From: Guptibacillus hwajinpoensis
Lineage (GTDB): Bacteria; Bacillota; Bacilli; Bacillales; Guptibacillaceae
Length of the DNA stretch: 64,000 nt
Direction: 5' to 3'
Assembly (NCBI RefSeq): GCF_005144865.1
Contig: NZ_SWFM01000001.1
Coordinates: 1,412,255-1,476,254 of the forward strand
Position numbers and translations under genes: made by a program. The notes beneath the pieces were generated by a model. That model saw only the letters and a list, made by a program, of their open reading frames with translations, searched no databases and had not been told where the DNA came from. Numbering within the stretch: position 1 is the first letter of the stretch; each line of letters begins with the position of its first letter. Positions 17,106 through 25,988 of the stretch are shown here, in pieces.

Positions 17106-17726
17106 ATGATGGAAGAAAAGTGGCTTGCCTGGGCAAAACAAATCCAATCGATCGCCCAGGCAGGATTAACCTATACACGTGATGATTACGATTATGAACG
17201 ATACATAGAACTTAGACAGCTCAGTGCAGAAATACTAGAGACTTACACCGAGTATGACATGAAAACGATTCAAGAGCTCTTTACGAATGAAACAGGGTAT
17301 CAAACACCTAAAGTGGATATTCGCGCCGCTGTAATTAAGGATGGAAAAATCCTCCTTGTTAAAGAAAAAGCTGATGGAAAATGGTCGATTCCAGGAGGAT
17401 GGGGGGATGTTGGCTTCTCACCGTCAGAAGTCGCTATTAAAGAAGTAGAGGAGGAATCGGGTTATCTTGTAGAAGCAAAGCGTTTACTAGCTGTTCTAGA
17501 TCATAAACACCATCCTCATCCACCATCCCCTTATCATATTTATAAAATGATCATCGGTTGTGAACTAGTAGGTGGGAACGCGACAGATAGTATCGAAACT
17601 AGTGATTGTGGTTTCTTCTCTTTAGACAATCTTCCACCACTTTCTGATGGACGAATAACCGAATCACAAATCACTATGCTTTTCACACTCTATGATAACC
17701 CATCATTACCAACCGTTTTTGATTAA
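17106..17726 (+). CDS. Nudix hydrolase with N-terminal helical domain (YjhB-like)
   Basis: A 206-residue protein. The N-terminal 60 residues match the helical cap typical of nucleoside-diphosphate Nudix hydrolases such as B. subtilis YjhB. The Nudix box near 100-122 reads G-D-V-G-F-S-P-S-E-V-A-I-K-E-V-E-E-E-S-G: the metal-binding E-x-x-E-E core is kept, while the usual upstream Glu is Phe and the usual Arg is Lys. Likely substrates are ADP-ribose or CDP-choline-like compounds. Followed after 25 bases by the AraC gene, so probably co-transcribed. Confidence 0.86.
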   Translation: MMEEKWLAWAKQIQSIAQAGLTYTRDDYDYERYIELRQLSAEILETYTEYDMKTIQELFTNETGYQTPKVDIRAAVIKDGKILLVKEKADGKWSIPGGWGDVGFSPSEVAIKEVEEESGYLVEAKRLLAVLDHKHHPHPPSPYHIYKMIIGCELVGGNATDSIETSDCGFFSLDNLPPLSDGRITESQITMLFTLYDNPSLPTVFD

Positions 17727-17751
17727 GGAGTTAAAGTAAGGAGTTAAACGT

Positions 17752-18546
17752 ATGATTACACCATACAAGCACGGACTATTACTTATGAGAAATGATCGCC
17801 TACATGAACGAAGCTGGCGTAGTGACCAATGCTATAAATTTATATTTTCTCATACAGGAAATGGTCTTTACGAGGTGGCTCGAGGTGACATTTTAATTGA
17901 AGAGGGCAAGTTCCTTATGATGAATCCTGGTGAGCCTCATCGTCAGCTTCATGTGACAGATGAGAAATTCTTAATAGAATTGAATGAAACACTCGTGAAG
18001 AATGTTTGTGTAGATCTTGGAATCTCAAACACGTTGCCTGATTTCGCATCAATCAGTTTCCGTCATCCGCAGCTCATCCAATGGGCTTCTTTCGTAAGAG
18101 AATTTATTATACATACGGATGCAAATGAGCGCTCATTTTTTCTTGAGCATAGCATGACTCAACTCGTCTTACTGCTGATGAAACACGCTCCTGGCTCTCA
18201 CCAAAGCGAGCTGTCCATTCCTACTACATCAGCTCCTTTAAGCTTCGCTGTTAATGCCATAAAGGAAAGCTTTCAAGAGGATTGGACCCTTGATGAACTC
18301 GCCGCTCTCACTGGACTATCAAAATATCAGTTCGCTCATGCCTTTAAAGAATCTTTCGGAGTCTCACCATACTCCTTTCTTCAATTGTACCGAATGATCA
18401 AAAGTCAGGAGAAACTTGTTCACACCAATGATTCAATTCTCTCAATTGCTCTTTCATCTGGATTTAAAAACCTTTCTTCATATAACCACTTATTTAAAAA
18501 ACTGTACGGTAAGACGCCTTCGCAAGTTCGTATTCGTTATCACTAA
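17752..18546 (+). CDS. AraC family transcriptional regulator
   Basis: A 264-residue regulator with an N-terminal cupin-like sensor half (G-D-I-L-I-E-E-G-K ... N-P-G-E-P-H) and a C-terminal double helix-turn-helix from about 165. The first HTH is around W-T-L-D-E-L-A-A-L-T-G-L-S-K-Y-Q-F and the AraC signature is L-S-S-Y-N-H-L-F-K-K-L-Y-G-K-T-P. AAGGAG precedes the ATG, and the AAGGAGTTAAA block there is duplicated. Its last 57 bases overlap the convergent MFS gene, a possible target. Confidence 0.88.
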   Translation: MITPYKHGLLLMRNDRLHERSWRSDQCYKFIFSHTGNGLYEVARGDILIEEGKFLMMNPGEPHRQLHVTDEKFLIELNETLVKNVCVDLGISNTLPDFASISFRHPQLIQWASFVREFIIHTDANERSFFLEHSMTQLVLLLMKHAPGSHQSELSIPTTSAPLSFAVNAIKESFQEDWTLDELAALTGLSKYQFAHAFKESFGVSPYSFLQLYRMIKSQEKLVHTNDSILSIALSSGFKNLSSYNHLFKKLYGKTPSQVRIRYH

Positions 18547-19719
18547 GTACCCTGCACTCACCGTAGTCATACTAACCCCGCTCACAATCATAAGCGTTTG
18601 AATGCTAATAAACGATGAGAGAAGGCCGAAGAGTGCAAGGGAAAGGGTGTTTGCAAGATAAAGTAGAACAGCATTCGTACTAAATCCTCTACCAAGCTGA
18701 TCATTCGGAACAAGCGTCTGCAAGAGATAAACTCTTGCTAGACCAGCTATAGGAATGCCAATGGCGACAAATACAGTGCCTATGAAAAAGTGTTCCAGTT
18801 CGTACCACAATCCATAATACAAAACTCCTCCTCCCCAAATGAACGCCCCAACCAAATAAATAGCCAGACTCATTCTTTTCTTAACAAGAGGAAGGATTAG
18901 ATTTGTTCCAATAACGACCGCACCAAAAACCCCCTGAATGAAACTATACATTTCCTCACTTTTTGTTGTCATCTCTGATAAAGCAAGTAACAACCCCACT
19001 TCCCACACCCATGTATTAAGGAAAACAATAAAGAATGTGAAGAGGAAGAGATTTCGTATCGTTACGTTTTGATTCGCCCACTTACTAAAAGATACAATTG
19101 AAAGCCACGCTTCTTTAATAGACCGTTTTCCAGTATACCTGCTGTCTGTCACATCCACTTTCAAGAAACATAAAGCACTAATCAAGTACGTGAAAGCATC
19201 AATAGTAAAGAAATGAATGGCTCCATATGTAGTTAGTAACCAAACTGAAATGAACGGACTAACGACCGTCACGCCTCTCTGTAACGTATCATTCAAACTA
19301 TTGACTACTGTCCTGCTTTCTTCATTTGTAATTAGTGGTAACACTGCACGATGGGTAGGATTAAAAAAGCACCCAATTGTTTGAATGAGTAAACTAACAC
19401 TTACCAAGTGCACATACTCCAACTGATTCGCATAATAAAAAATAACAATTGAAGCGACAAGTGGTATTCTTATCAAATCAAGTAAAATAAGAAGCCTTTT
19501 TTTCTGAACCCAATCAGCAACAACGCCACCTAATAAACCAAACAGGAGGTATGGAACTGTTTGCGTTATCGCCATTCCCGTGGTCATGATTTTCGAGCCT
19601 GTTAGCTCATAAGCTAGAAACAGAAATGCCATTCCCGATAGAACATCCCCAAGCTTAGAAATACCCCCACCGAGTAAATAATAGCGAATTGTTGAATTTG
19701 TAAAAAATATTCGATACAC
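18490..19719 (-). CDS. MFS transporter (MFS_3 type)
   Basis: A 409-residue, 12-helix exporter-type permease. The N-terminus (L-G-G-G-I-S-K-L-G-D-V-L-S-G) and the A-D-W-V-Q-K-K-R loop between helices 2 and 3 fit MFS_3 drug or macrolide exporters. GAGGTG six bases before GTG 19719 sets the start; a GTG at 19728 falls inside that site. The C-terminal 19 codons overlap the 3' end of the convergent AraC gene. Confidence 0.85.
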   Translation of the reverse strand: MYRIFFTNSTIRYYLLGGGISKLGDVLSGMAFLFLAYELTGSKIMTTGMAITQTVPYLLFGLLGGVVADWVQKKRLLILLDLIRIPLVASIVIFYYANQLEYVHLVSVSLLIQTIGCFFNPTHRAVLPLITNEESRTVVNSLNDTLQRGVTVVSPFISVWLLTTYGAIHFFTIDAFTYLISALCFLKVDVTDSRYTGKRSIKEAWLSIVSFSKWANQNVTIRNLFLFTFFIVFLNTWVWEVGLLLALSEMTTKSEEMYSFIQGVFGAVVIGTNLILPLVKKRMSLAIYLVGAFIWGGGVLYYGLWYELEHFFIGTVFVAIGIPIAGLARVYLLQTLVPNDQLGRGFSTNAVLLYLANTLSLALFGLLSSFISIQTLMIVSGVSMTTVSAGYLVITNTNLRRRLTVQFFK

Positions 19720-19785
19720 AAAAATCACCTCTATCTCTATTGTAAAAAGATAGAAGTAATTGATCTTCTAACATCTTGTTGAATG

Positions 19786-20385
19786 TTAGCGCAACAAATG
19801 GGGAGCGCATGCTTTTAACCAGGTATTTGCCATTAACCGATTACCCGCTTCAGTCATATGTACGCCATCTGTTGTCAGGTTTACCTCACTTTGTTTTACC
19901 TCATTAAGAAAAGCAGTATGTGTAGGAACAAGAACAGCATCATAGTTCAATGCTAGACGACGAACAACCTCAACGTATGGTACAAGCATCTGATTCCCCT
20001 TAGAGTGTACATCTTCATTTATAATTGTAGGCTCCATTAAAACTAGCTTCGTATTGATATTTCTAGTCTTATTAAGCAGTCGCTCATATATTTCTTTGAA
20101 ATTCTCTGGATACACCTGATTCATTTCAGGGTGATCAAGCTGACGCCAAACATCATTTATTCCGATTGAAATAGACAGTACTTCAGGTTTGTCTGCGATA
20201 ACATCCTTCTGCCACCTCTTCTCTAGATCCGTTATACGATTACCACTTACACCTTTATTTACAACTTGAACATCATTTTCTAACTCATCCTTAATCATAC
20301 GTACATACCCAGAACCGATTCCCTCAGGATCCTGATTTCTGCCTGAGTCTGTAATACTATCGCCAATGAATAACCATTTACTCAT
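19786..20385 (-). CDS. SGNH/GDSL hydrolase
   Basis: A 199-residue esterase-like protein with all four SGNH blocks: G-D-S-I-T at residues 8-12 (Ser10), G-V-S-G-N (Gly), G-I-N-D (Asn) and D-G-V-H (catalytic Asp/His) near the C-terminus. No signal peptide, so it is cytosolic. It starts one base after the stop of the DUF4937 gene and is probably translated from the same transcript as tag. Confidence 0.9.
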   Translation of the reverse strand: MSKWLFIGDSITDSGRNQDPEGIGSGYVRMIKDELENDVQVVNKGVSGNRITDLEKRWQKDVIADKPEVLSISIGINDVWRQLDHPEMNQVYPENFKEIYERLLNKTRNINTKLVLMEPTIINEDVHSKGNQMLVPYVEVVRRLALNYDAVLVPTHTAFLNEVKQSEVNLTTDGVHMTEAGNRLMANTWLKACAPHLLR

Positions 20386-20386
20386 G

Positions 20387-20770
20387 CTATTGAACTCTCC
20401 CTTCGTTTTGATCCCTTGTTATCGTCCACTTTTCGCAAAAAGTACTGAATTGGTTACGAAGCCACTCGCTTGTTACCTTATTTATTTTCTCTACTTCATT
20501 TTCTTCGAGCACAACGTGGATCGAATCGAAAGTTCCGCTTTGTCCTGTTTTTTCATAGATCACATCATGGTACTTCTTCATAAACTCGTTATAGGATGAG
20601 CGATTTAGCCAGAAACCAATAATGGTTGCGGTACGCTTATTTTGAGACCACCCGCCAAACTGTGCAATAAATCCATTGCAATGCTTTAGCTCTTTCCATC
20701 GTTCTTGACCTGACGAAAATGATGAAGCATGACCTTCCTTAACTTCACAAATCACATTCTTAATCAACAT
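20387..20770 (-). CDS. DUF4937 domain protein (YdbC-like)
   Basis: A 127-residue protein beginning M-L-I-K-N-V-I-C-E-V, with G-G-W and F-W-x-x-x-x-x-Y-x-x-F-M motifs that recall the DUF4937 family, which has an ABM-like ferredoxin fold. Catalytic function is not established. The ATG at 20770 overlaps the end of tag by 11 bases and follows AAGGGG. Middle gene of the tag-DUF4937-SGNH set. Confidence 0.7.
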   Translation of the reverse strand: MLIKNVICEVKEGHASSFSSGQERWKELKHCNGFIAQFGGWSQNKRTATIIGFWLNRSSYNEFMKKYHDVIYEKTGQSGTFDSIHVVLEENEVEKINKVTSEWLRNQFSTFCEKWTITRDQNEGRVQ

Positions 20771-21344
20771 CGCTTGTTGAATCCCCTTGAATTTCAGGAT
20801 GTCGAAAGCAATCTGTTGTATGGTCATTAACCATACCAACCGCCTGCATAAAGCTATAAATAATAACAGGACCTACGAATGTGAAATTTCTTTTTTTCAT
20901 ATCTTTGCTAATTTTCTTGCTAAGGTCTGTCTCGGCTGGAACTTCGTCACTCGACTCCCAATGATTAACGATCGGTTTTCCTTCTGTAAATGCCCATATG
21001 TAAGTCGAAAAACTACCAAACTCTTTTCGAATAGCAATAAATGCTTTTGCATTTTTAACTGTTCCACGCACTTTAAGTTTGTTTCGAATAATACCTTCAT
21101 TACTTAACAGCTTCTGAATTTTATCTTCATCATAAGATGCAACCTGCTCAACGTTAAATTCATCAAAAGCTTCACGGTAATTCTCTCTTCTCTTTAGAAT
21201 CGTGATCCAACTCAAGCCTGCCTGAGCCCCTTCTAGAATTAACATTTCAAATAGTTTTTGATCATCATAAACGGGGATTCCCCATTCGTTATCATGATAA
21301 TTCTTAAAAATCTCTTCATCGTTTACCCATGCACATCGCTTCAC
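20760..21344 (-). CDS. tag: DNA-3-methyladenine glycosylase I
   Basis: Excises 3-methyladenine from alkylated DNA. The 194-residue protein keeps the zinc snap of E. coli Tag at identical numbering: Cys4, His17, His175 and Cys179 (N-D-H-T-T-D-C-F). It also has the Y-H-D-N-E-W-G motif near the N-terminus and the W-x-x-I-L-x-K-R-E helix. GTG start after AGGAGGAATAAT. First gene of a three-gene overlapping set. Confidence 0.95.
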   Translation of the reverse strand: MKRCAWVNDEEIFKNYHDNEWGIPVYDDQKLFEMLILEGAQAGLSWITILKRRENYREAFDEFNVEQVASYDEDKIQKLLSNEGIIRNKLKVRGTVKNAKAFIAIRKEFGSFSTYIWAFTEGKPIVNHWESSDEVPAETDLSKKISKDMKKRNFTFVGPVIIYSFMQAVGMVNDHTTDCFRHPEIQGDSTSDVD

Positions 21345-21451
21345 ATTATTCCTCCTAGTCTTTGCTTTTATTTTAACGCGCCTTTTCTCTATTGGAATAG
21401 TTTTATCTCCTCAAGCCATACTAAGTGGCGACATAAAAGGAGATGATCAAG

Positions 21452-22087
21452 TTGGCAAAAATACTATATATTACTGTAAATCCTAAACCTGTGAATGAAT
21501 CTTTTAGCCTGACGATCGGAGAAGCCTTTCTGAAAACGTATCAAGAAGAGCATCCAAACGATACTATACTGAAGCTAGATCTTTATAACATTGACCTTCC
21601 ATACATTGATACGGACGTTTTCAAAGGATGGGGAAAACTTCAAAACGGCAATGAGTTTCATCATTTATCTGCAGATGAACAAATGAAAGTTAGTAAAATA
21701 AATGATCTGACAGATCAATTTATTGAAGCTGATAAATATGTCTTTGTCACACCTTTCTGGAATTTCAGCTTTCCTCCTAAACTAAAAGCGTATATCGATA
21801 CGATCGCAATTGCAGGGAAAACATTCAAGTACACAGAGGAAGGCCCCGTTGGGTTGTTAACAGACAAAAAAGCCCTTCACATCCAGGCAAGAGGTGGCGT
21901 TTATTCGGAGGGGCCAGCTAAAGAAATGGAGTTCGGTGATCGATACCTTCATGCTGTTCTCGGTTTTCTAGGTATTCCTTCTGTAGAATCTGTAATCGCA
22001 GAGGGAATGGCTCAAATGCCAGAGAAAGCAGAAGAAATTAAAAGCAAGGCAATCGACAAAGCACATAAAGTAGCCTTAGATTTCTAA
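21452..22087 (+). CDS. azoR: FMN-dependent NADH-azoreductase
   Basis: A 211-residue flavodoxin-like quinone/azo reductase. The N-terminal [13 protein letters not shown] loop binds FMN phosphate, and [17 protein letters not shown] is the family signature. It probably detoxifies quinones with NADH. AAAAGGAG lies nine bases before TTG 21452; an in-frame ATG at 21443 abuts the same site and is too close to use. A strong terminator follows. Confidence 0.92.
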   Translation: MAKILYITVNPKPVNESFSLTIGEAFLKTYQEEHPNDTILKLDLYNIDLPYIDTDVFKGWGKLQNGNEFHHLSADEQMKVSKINDLTDQFIEADKYVFVTPFWNFSFPPKLKAYIDTIAIAGKTFKYTEEGPVGLLTDKKALHIQARGGVYSEGPAKEMEFGDRYLHAVLGFLGIPSVESVIAEGMAQMPEKAEEIKSKAIDKAHKVALDF

Positions 22088-22115
22088 CAAAAAAAGCGCA
22101 ATTGCGCTTTTTTTA
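22088..22115. terminator. Bidirectional terminator after azoR
   Basis: AAAAAAAGCGCAATTGCGCTTTTTTT is nearly perfectly palindromic. It overlaps the stop codon of the small minus-strand gene at 22113. Confidence 0.9.
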
Positions 22116-22268
22116 CTCTTCCTTTATAACATGATCTAGAGGAATCATCATGCTGTAGTCGAACGGAAAACTCATTTCAGCTCTGTCCTCAGTTTCAGGT
22201 AAATCACTGCTTATCTTAAGTTCTCCAGGTATTCCTTCAAGCGGAATATGTTTCGTATGATCGAACAT
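22113..22268 (-). CDS. Small 51-residue protein of unknown function
   Basis: The frame encodes 51 residues from ATG 22268 to a TAA at 22113. A near-perfect AAGGAGG site lies seven bases upstream of the ATG. The protein begins M-F-D-H-T-K-H-I-P-L-E-G-I-P and contains a second I-P-L-D-H near the end. It is acidic, has no membrane helix and no cysteine. No family recognised. The shared terminator at its 3' end supports it being real. Confidence 0.65.
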   Translation of the reverse strand: MFDHTKHIPLEGIPGELKISSDLPETEDRAEMSFPFDYSMMIPLDHVIKEE

Positions 22269-22320
22269 CAATTTCGCCTCCTTCTATCAATAGTATGGAT
22301 GAAGGAGGCAGCAAATATGA

Positions 22321-22827
22321 TTATCGATCTATTAAAAGCCTGGACATATAGTATTCATCCACAAATTCATCATTAATCTGAAGGGAATGCCTCTTTAATC
22401 CTTCTACTTCGTACCCGGCTTTTTTGTATAGAGCCAAACCAGCCTCATTCCGCGTTACAACAGTCAGTTCTAAACGGTGAATTCCATTGATCAGTGACCA
22501 TTCTTCTAATTCTTGAAATAGCTTTGTTCCTACTCCCTTACCACGCTGTTCCTTCCTGATGCCTACAATTATGTAAGCAGAATGACTGTTTCGCTTTGTT
22601 TGCCCACCTATCGCAATCAAGTAGCCAATGAGCCTACCTGAATCCTCCGCTACAAATATCGTGGACCCTTGATCTTGTTCTATTTTATCAATCCGTTCAC
22701 GCTGTTCTTCTACTAACAGCTTCCGTTCTTGTGGTTCATACAGCATATATTGTGCATCATTCTCAACGTCTTTTATCAACTGTACAAACGCTTCAGCATC
22801 CTCAGAGTTTATATGTCTCAGTTCCAC
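22321..22827 (-). CDS. GNAT family N-acetyltransferase
   Basis: A 168-residue single-domain acetyltransferase. The acetyl-CoA loop reads V-G-I-R-K-E-Q-R-G-K-G-V-G-T, and the C-terminal signature is N-E-A-G-L-A-L-Y-K-K-A-G-Y. The start is GTG 22827 six bases after GAGGGG; upstream frame continues to 22935 but crosses a hairpin. Similar to RimI/YhdJ-like GNATs of unknown acceptor. Confidence 0.83.
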   Translation of the reverse strand: MELRHINSEDAEAFVQLIKDVENDAQYMLYEPQERKLLVEEQRERIDKIEQDQGSTIFVAEDSGRLIGYLIAIGGQTKRNSHSAYIIVGIRKEQRGKGVGTKLFQELEEWSLINGIHRLELTVVTRNEAGLALYKKAGYEVEGLKRHSLQINDEFVDEYYMSRLLIDR

Positions 22828-22910
22828 TTGCTTCCCCTCATTTCTAATCCTAGTGTTTTTTGCTAGTTTATCACAAAGTGAAACTTCTAATAGTAAGAAT
22901 TTCCATAAGA

Positions 22911-22940
22911 AAAACGTGTATGAGATCTCATACACGTTTT
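22911..22940. terminator. Palindromic terminator after the coiled-coil membrane gene
   Basis: A perfect 30-bp palindrome AAAACGTGTATGAGA/TCTCATACACGTTTT, with a T run extending on the minus strand. It lies 11 bases after the stop at 22951. Confidence 0.85.
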
Positions 22941-22950
22941 GGGTTATATA

Positions 22951-23742
22951 CTATTGTTCTGCAACTTGCTTCGTTCTCTTCTCGAGCTTTCTTACTTCTT
23001 TCATAAGCTCCTTATAGCCAAATCGAGTTAATTCAAAATCTTCATTAACCATTTCATACTCGAGTAGCGTATCTCGCTTTGCTTCAGGAATATCATTGTA
23101 AACCATTTTGAGCTCTTCGTTTAATTGAATAAATGAACTTGATTCAACAGACTCAATCCCAATTAATTCAGCAACAAGCTTCATGTCTGGCGTTTCTTTA
23201 ATGAATAAGCTTTTCTTATCACTAACAGCTTTTTGAATTCTATTTTTAAACTGTAGAATGTCCTGCTTAATGCGATTACTTTCTGTTTCCTTTTGTTGCA
23301 TTCGGTTTCGGTATGTTTCTTTCTCTAATTCATCAAGATCCGCTTTGGAAAGGAGTTCTTCAAAGAGTAGCGTTTTATCGCTATTGATTCGCTCAAGTTC
23401 TCGTTCCTTCTCAGCTTCTTCAGATGATTCTACTTCTTCAATCGGCTTTGCGAGTGAGAACGATAATTGATCATCATTAGATACTCTTGAAGAACTATCC
23501 GTCTTGATCTCCTCACCCCTTAGCAATATATCAAAATCCTGAATTTTTTTAATCACATAAAGCGAAACACCAACACCAAGGCACGTCATAAATAATCTGA
23601 ACATAAATGGCGAAAAAGCTACAAGATATAATAATAGAATGAATCCAATGACAGATAGAACTGTTAATGCTTTTTCTTTCCCCGATTTTGCTTGAAGGGG
23701 TTGATCCAGTGTCGCTAGAAATTTCTTCATGGATGTTAACAT
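22951..23742 (-). CDS. Membrane-anchored coiled-coil protein of unknown function
   Basis: A 263-residue protein. Two hydrophobic helices near residues 26-44 and 46-64 anchor a long hydrophilic remainder. The region 105-180 is Glu/Lys/Arg-rich with heptad spacing, predicted coiled coil (E-E-A-E-K-E-R-E-L-E-R). The C-terminal 70 residues look globular and helical. The soluble part is probably cytosolic. I recognise no family. AAAGG lies before the ATG, with a second in-frame ATG four codons on. Confidence 0.7.
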   Translation of the reverse strand: MLTSMKKFLATLDQPLQAKSGKEKALTVLSVIGFILLLYLVAFSPFMFRLFMTCLGVGVSLYVIKKIQDFDILLRGEEIKTDSSSRVSNDDQLSFSLAKPIEEVESSEEAEKERELERINSDKTLLFEELLSKADLDELEKETYRNRMQQKETESNRIKQDILQFKNRIQKAVSDKKSLFIKETPDMKLVAELIGIESVESSSFIQLNEELKMVYNDIPEAKRDTLLEYEMVNEDFELTRFGYKELMKEVRKLEKRTKQVAEQ

Positions 23743-23949
23743 CCTTACCTTTCACCTCTCTAATCTAATGCCATTCTCAAGTGAGAACGAACAGTACCCG
23801 GATTACTTACATTCCGGGTGCTATATTTTTCGATTACAAACGTTACTTTATGAGTATACCACTCATTCTTTTTTTCAGGTCTAAGGAAACTCATTTTGTA
23901 ATAGACATGAGAACACGTAAAAGTTTGTCCTTGAAAGGAGTCGTGTCAT

Positions 23950-24546
23950 ATGGAACATTTTATTATGCAATGCTTGAACTGGCTTCTAAGCCTAGGATAT
24001 CCTGGTATTTCTCTTGCACTTATGGTTGAAATTATTCCAAGCGAGCTTGTTCTCGCTTATGGTGGCTATATGGTTTCAAAAGGAACGATTCATTTCGCTG
24101 GAGCTGTCATAGCAGGCACAATCGGTGGGACAATTGCTCAGCTTTTTTTATATTGGCTTGGTCGATATGGGGGAAGATCATTTTTGGAGCGATATGGCAA
24201 ATACATACTCATATCACACAAATCCCTTACCCTTGCTGAAGAATGGTTCGAACGAAATGGTGTAAGCATCATTTTTACAGCTAGGTTCATTCCAGTTGTT
24301 CGCCATGCTATATCACTCCCCGCAGGCATTGCTAAAATGTCGCTCGTGCGATTTACCTTCTATACTGCGCTTGCTATGATTCCCTGGTCGATCCTCTTTT
24401 TGTATATCGGTGTTAAGCTCGGTCATAACTGGCAGCACATTCATTCAGTAGCAAGAATGTATACACTACCTTTAAGCATTGGTGCCGGATTTTTCATCAT
24501 TTGTTATTGCCTGCTACTCTTTATGAAGAAGCGTAAAGCCCGTTAA
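23950..24546 (+). CDS. DedA family membrane protein (VTT domain)
   Basis: A 198-residue membrane protein with the VTT/SNARE-associated fold: E-x-x-P-S-E near residue 27-32, the Gly-rich G-x-x-x-G-x-x-x-x-Q-x-x-x-Y-W-L-G-R-Y segment, and F-T-A-R-F-I-P-V-V-R-H-A-I-S-L-P-A-G, the family signature. DedA proteins such as UptA recycle undecaprenyl phosphate or flip phospholipids. AAAGGAG precedes the ATG. Its stop overlaps the stop of the convergent GNAT gene. Confidence 0.9.
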   Translation: MEHFIMQCLNWLLSLGYPGISLALMVEIIPSELVLAYGGYMVSKGTIHFAGAVIAGTIGGTIAQLFLYWLGRYGGRSFLERYGKYILISHKSLTLAEEWFERNGVSIIFTARFIPVVRHAISLPAGIAKMSLVRFTFYTALAMIPWSILFLYIGVKLGHNWQHIHSVARMYTLPLSIGAGFFIICYCLLLFMKKRKAR

Positions 24547-25064
24547 CGATTATTCCATTCTGTTTCTAATATGCTGAACAGCAGCGAATCGCGCCAGCCA
24601 TCTCTCATCTTTAAGTCGTCGCGTAATACACCTTCTTGTTTCATTCCTATTCTTTCAAGTACTCTTTTTGATCCAATATTATCTGGGTTACACGTTGCAC
24701 TAACTTTGTGCAAACCAAGCTCTACGAATGAGAATGTCAGAAGTGTTCTTGCTGCTTCTGAAGCGTATCCGAGCCCCCAGCGCTCAGGATGAAGAATATA
24801 CGCAAGCTCCCCCTGTTCATTTACTCGGTCTCGTATGTTTACTTCGCACACTCCAATAACGGAATCATCTTCAACAATGGCGTACGCATAACGAGTACGT
24901 GGCTTAACGAGAGCATCTTCGATAATGTTGTTTACATACGCTTTTGATTCATCCTCTGTGTTAGGTCCCCAAGGTTGGTACTTGCAAACTTCCTCAATGG
25001 AAGCATAAGAATGAATAGATTTCCAGTCTTCTTCTTTTACTTCTCTCAGTTGTATTTTCTCCAT
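24543..25064 (-). CDS. GNAT acetyltransferase, RimJ/RimL type
   Basis: A 173-residue protein with RimJ/RimL layout: I-Q-L-R-E-V-K-E-E-D-W start, L-A-Y-I-L-H-P-E-R-W-G-L-G-Y-A acetyl-CoA loop, and N-P-D-N-I-G-S-K-R-V-L-E-R-I-G-M. Such enzymes acetylate protein N-termini or small molecules. Last gene of a Nudix-GNAT-GNAT operon; 15 bases after the previous stop. Confidence 0.87.
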   Translation of the reverse strand: MEKIQLREVKEEDWKSIHSYASIEEVCKYQPWGPNTEDESKAYVNNIIEDALVKPRTRYAYAIVEDDSVIGVCEVNIRDRVNEQGELAYILHPERWGLGYASEAARTLLTFSFVELGLHKVSATCNPDNIGSKRVLERIGMKQEGVLRDDLKMRDGWRDSLLFSILETEWNNR

Positions 25065-25079
25065 CGCTCATACGCTCCT

Positions 25080-25487
25080 TTAATTTAATCTCTTTTGTAA
25101 GAAATACTGGGTGTGCCCCTCTGGATGATTATCAACTTTGCCACAAATCTCATACCCCTCACGTAAGTAAAAGCCCGGCGCCTGGAAACTAAATGAATCA
25201 AGAAGAATAAGTCTACATGCTTTCTCCTCTGCAAGCTTTTCGATCCGCTTAAGAAGTTTCCTGCCATATTGATTGCCTCTCTTGCTTTCTGCTACCCAAA
25301 GAAAATCTAGATGAAGGTGTTCCCAGAACATTGTTCCAGAGACTCCTCCAACTAATTCGCCCTCTTCTTGAATGACATATGCAATTTTTTCAAGTGGTGT
25401 TTTGACCTGATCTGAAAGTTGCTCTTCGTTATAATCGACAACTTTCTTTCGAATCATCTCACGCGCTTCATCCTGTCTTTGAATCAT
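25080..25487 (-). CDS. GNAT family N-acetyltransferase
   Basis: A 135-residue short GNAT. L-D-F-L-W-V-A-E-S-K-R-G-N-Q-Y-G-R-K-L-L is the acetyl-CoA loop (the second Gly-containing half is N-Q-Y-G-R rather than the usual G-x-G), and A-P-G-F-Y-L-R-E-G-Y is the C-terminal signature. AGGAGGAATACAT precedes the ATG. It sits 12 bases after the Nudix gene. Confidence 0.85.
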   Translation of the reverse strand: MIQRQDEAREMIRKKVVDYNEEQLSDQVKTPLEKIAYVIQEEGELVGGVSGTMFWEHLHLDFLWVAESKRGNQYGRKLLKRIEKLAEEKACRLILLDSFSFQAPGFYLREGYEICGKVDNHPEGHTQYFLQKRLN

Positions 25488-25499
25488 ATGTATTCCTCC

Positions 25500-25988
25500 T
25501 CAACCTAGTTTCCTTGTCGTTTCTTTCAGTGGAGTGGCGTTTCCTCTCTCATATTCAATAGAAACTTCAAAAGTCCCCTCTTCAAAGAACTTCGGAAGTC
25601 TTCGCTTAAACCAGTCTTGCATTGGAAGCTCATTAACAGAATGACGCTTCACCCACGATAATTTTCCTTCAGGTGGATTTAAAAGTAGCTCTCCGGAAAA
25701 TGAAGTGGCAACGTAATTGAACACAATATAACGGTACATTTCATCACGAATGATAAATTCATCCACCCCTTTGAACGTAAGATCTGATGGATTTACCGTT
25801 AACCCAGTTTCTTCGCGAAGCTCCCTTGCCGCTCCTTCTGCAAAACTTTCAGATAGCTCAATTTTTCCACCTGGACCAATGTATCCTGGAAACCCTGCTT
25901 CAGGTGGCCGATTCAATAATAGAATCTCATCAGTTTCTTCATTATGTAGAATAACCATCGATAGTAGTGTCGCGTTAATCGTTTTCAT
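25500..25988 (-). CDS. Nudix hydrolase (MutT-like)
   Basis: A 162-residue protein with a canonical Nudix box: G-G-K-I-E-L-S-E-S-F-A-E-G-A-A-R-E-L-R-E-E-T-G-L near residues 40-63. Similarity in length and layout is to 8-oxo-dGTP diphosphatases; the substrate is unproven. GGAGGAGAAA precedes the ATG. First gene of the Nudix-GNAT-GNAT operon. Confidence 0.9.
   Translation of the reverse strand: MKTINATLLSMVILHNEETDEILLLNRPPEAGFPGYIGPGGKIELSESFAEGAARELREETGLTVNPSDLTFKGVDEFIIRDEMYRYIVFNYVATSFSGELLLNPPEGKLSWVKRHSVNELPMQDWFKRRLPKFFEEGTFEVSIEYERGNATPLKETTRKLG

Noticed and set aside
23796..23830. Hairpin ACCCGGA/TCCGGGT with CTATATTTTT as terminator
   Set aside because: No plus-strand gene ends here; the T run is interrupted and the region lies between divergent genes.
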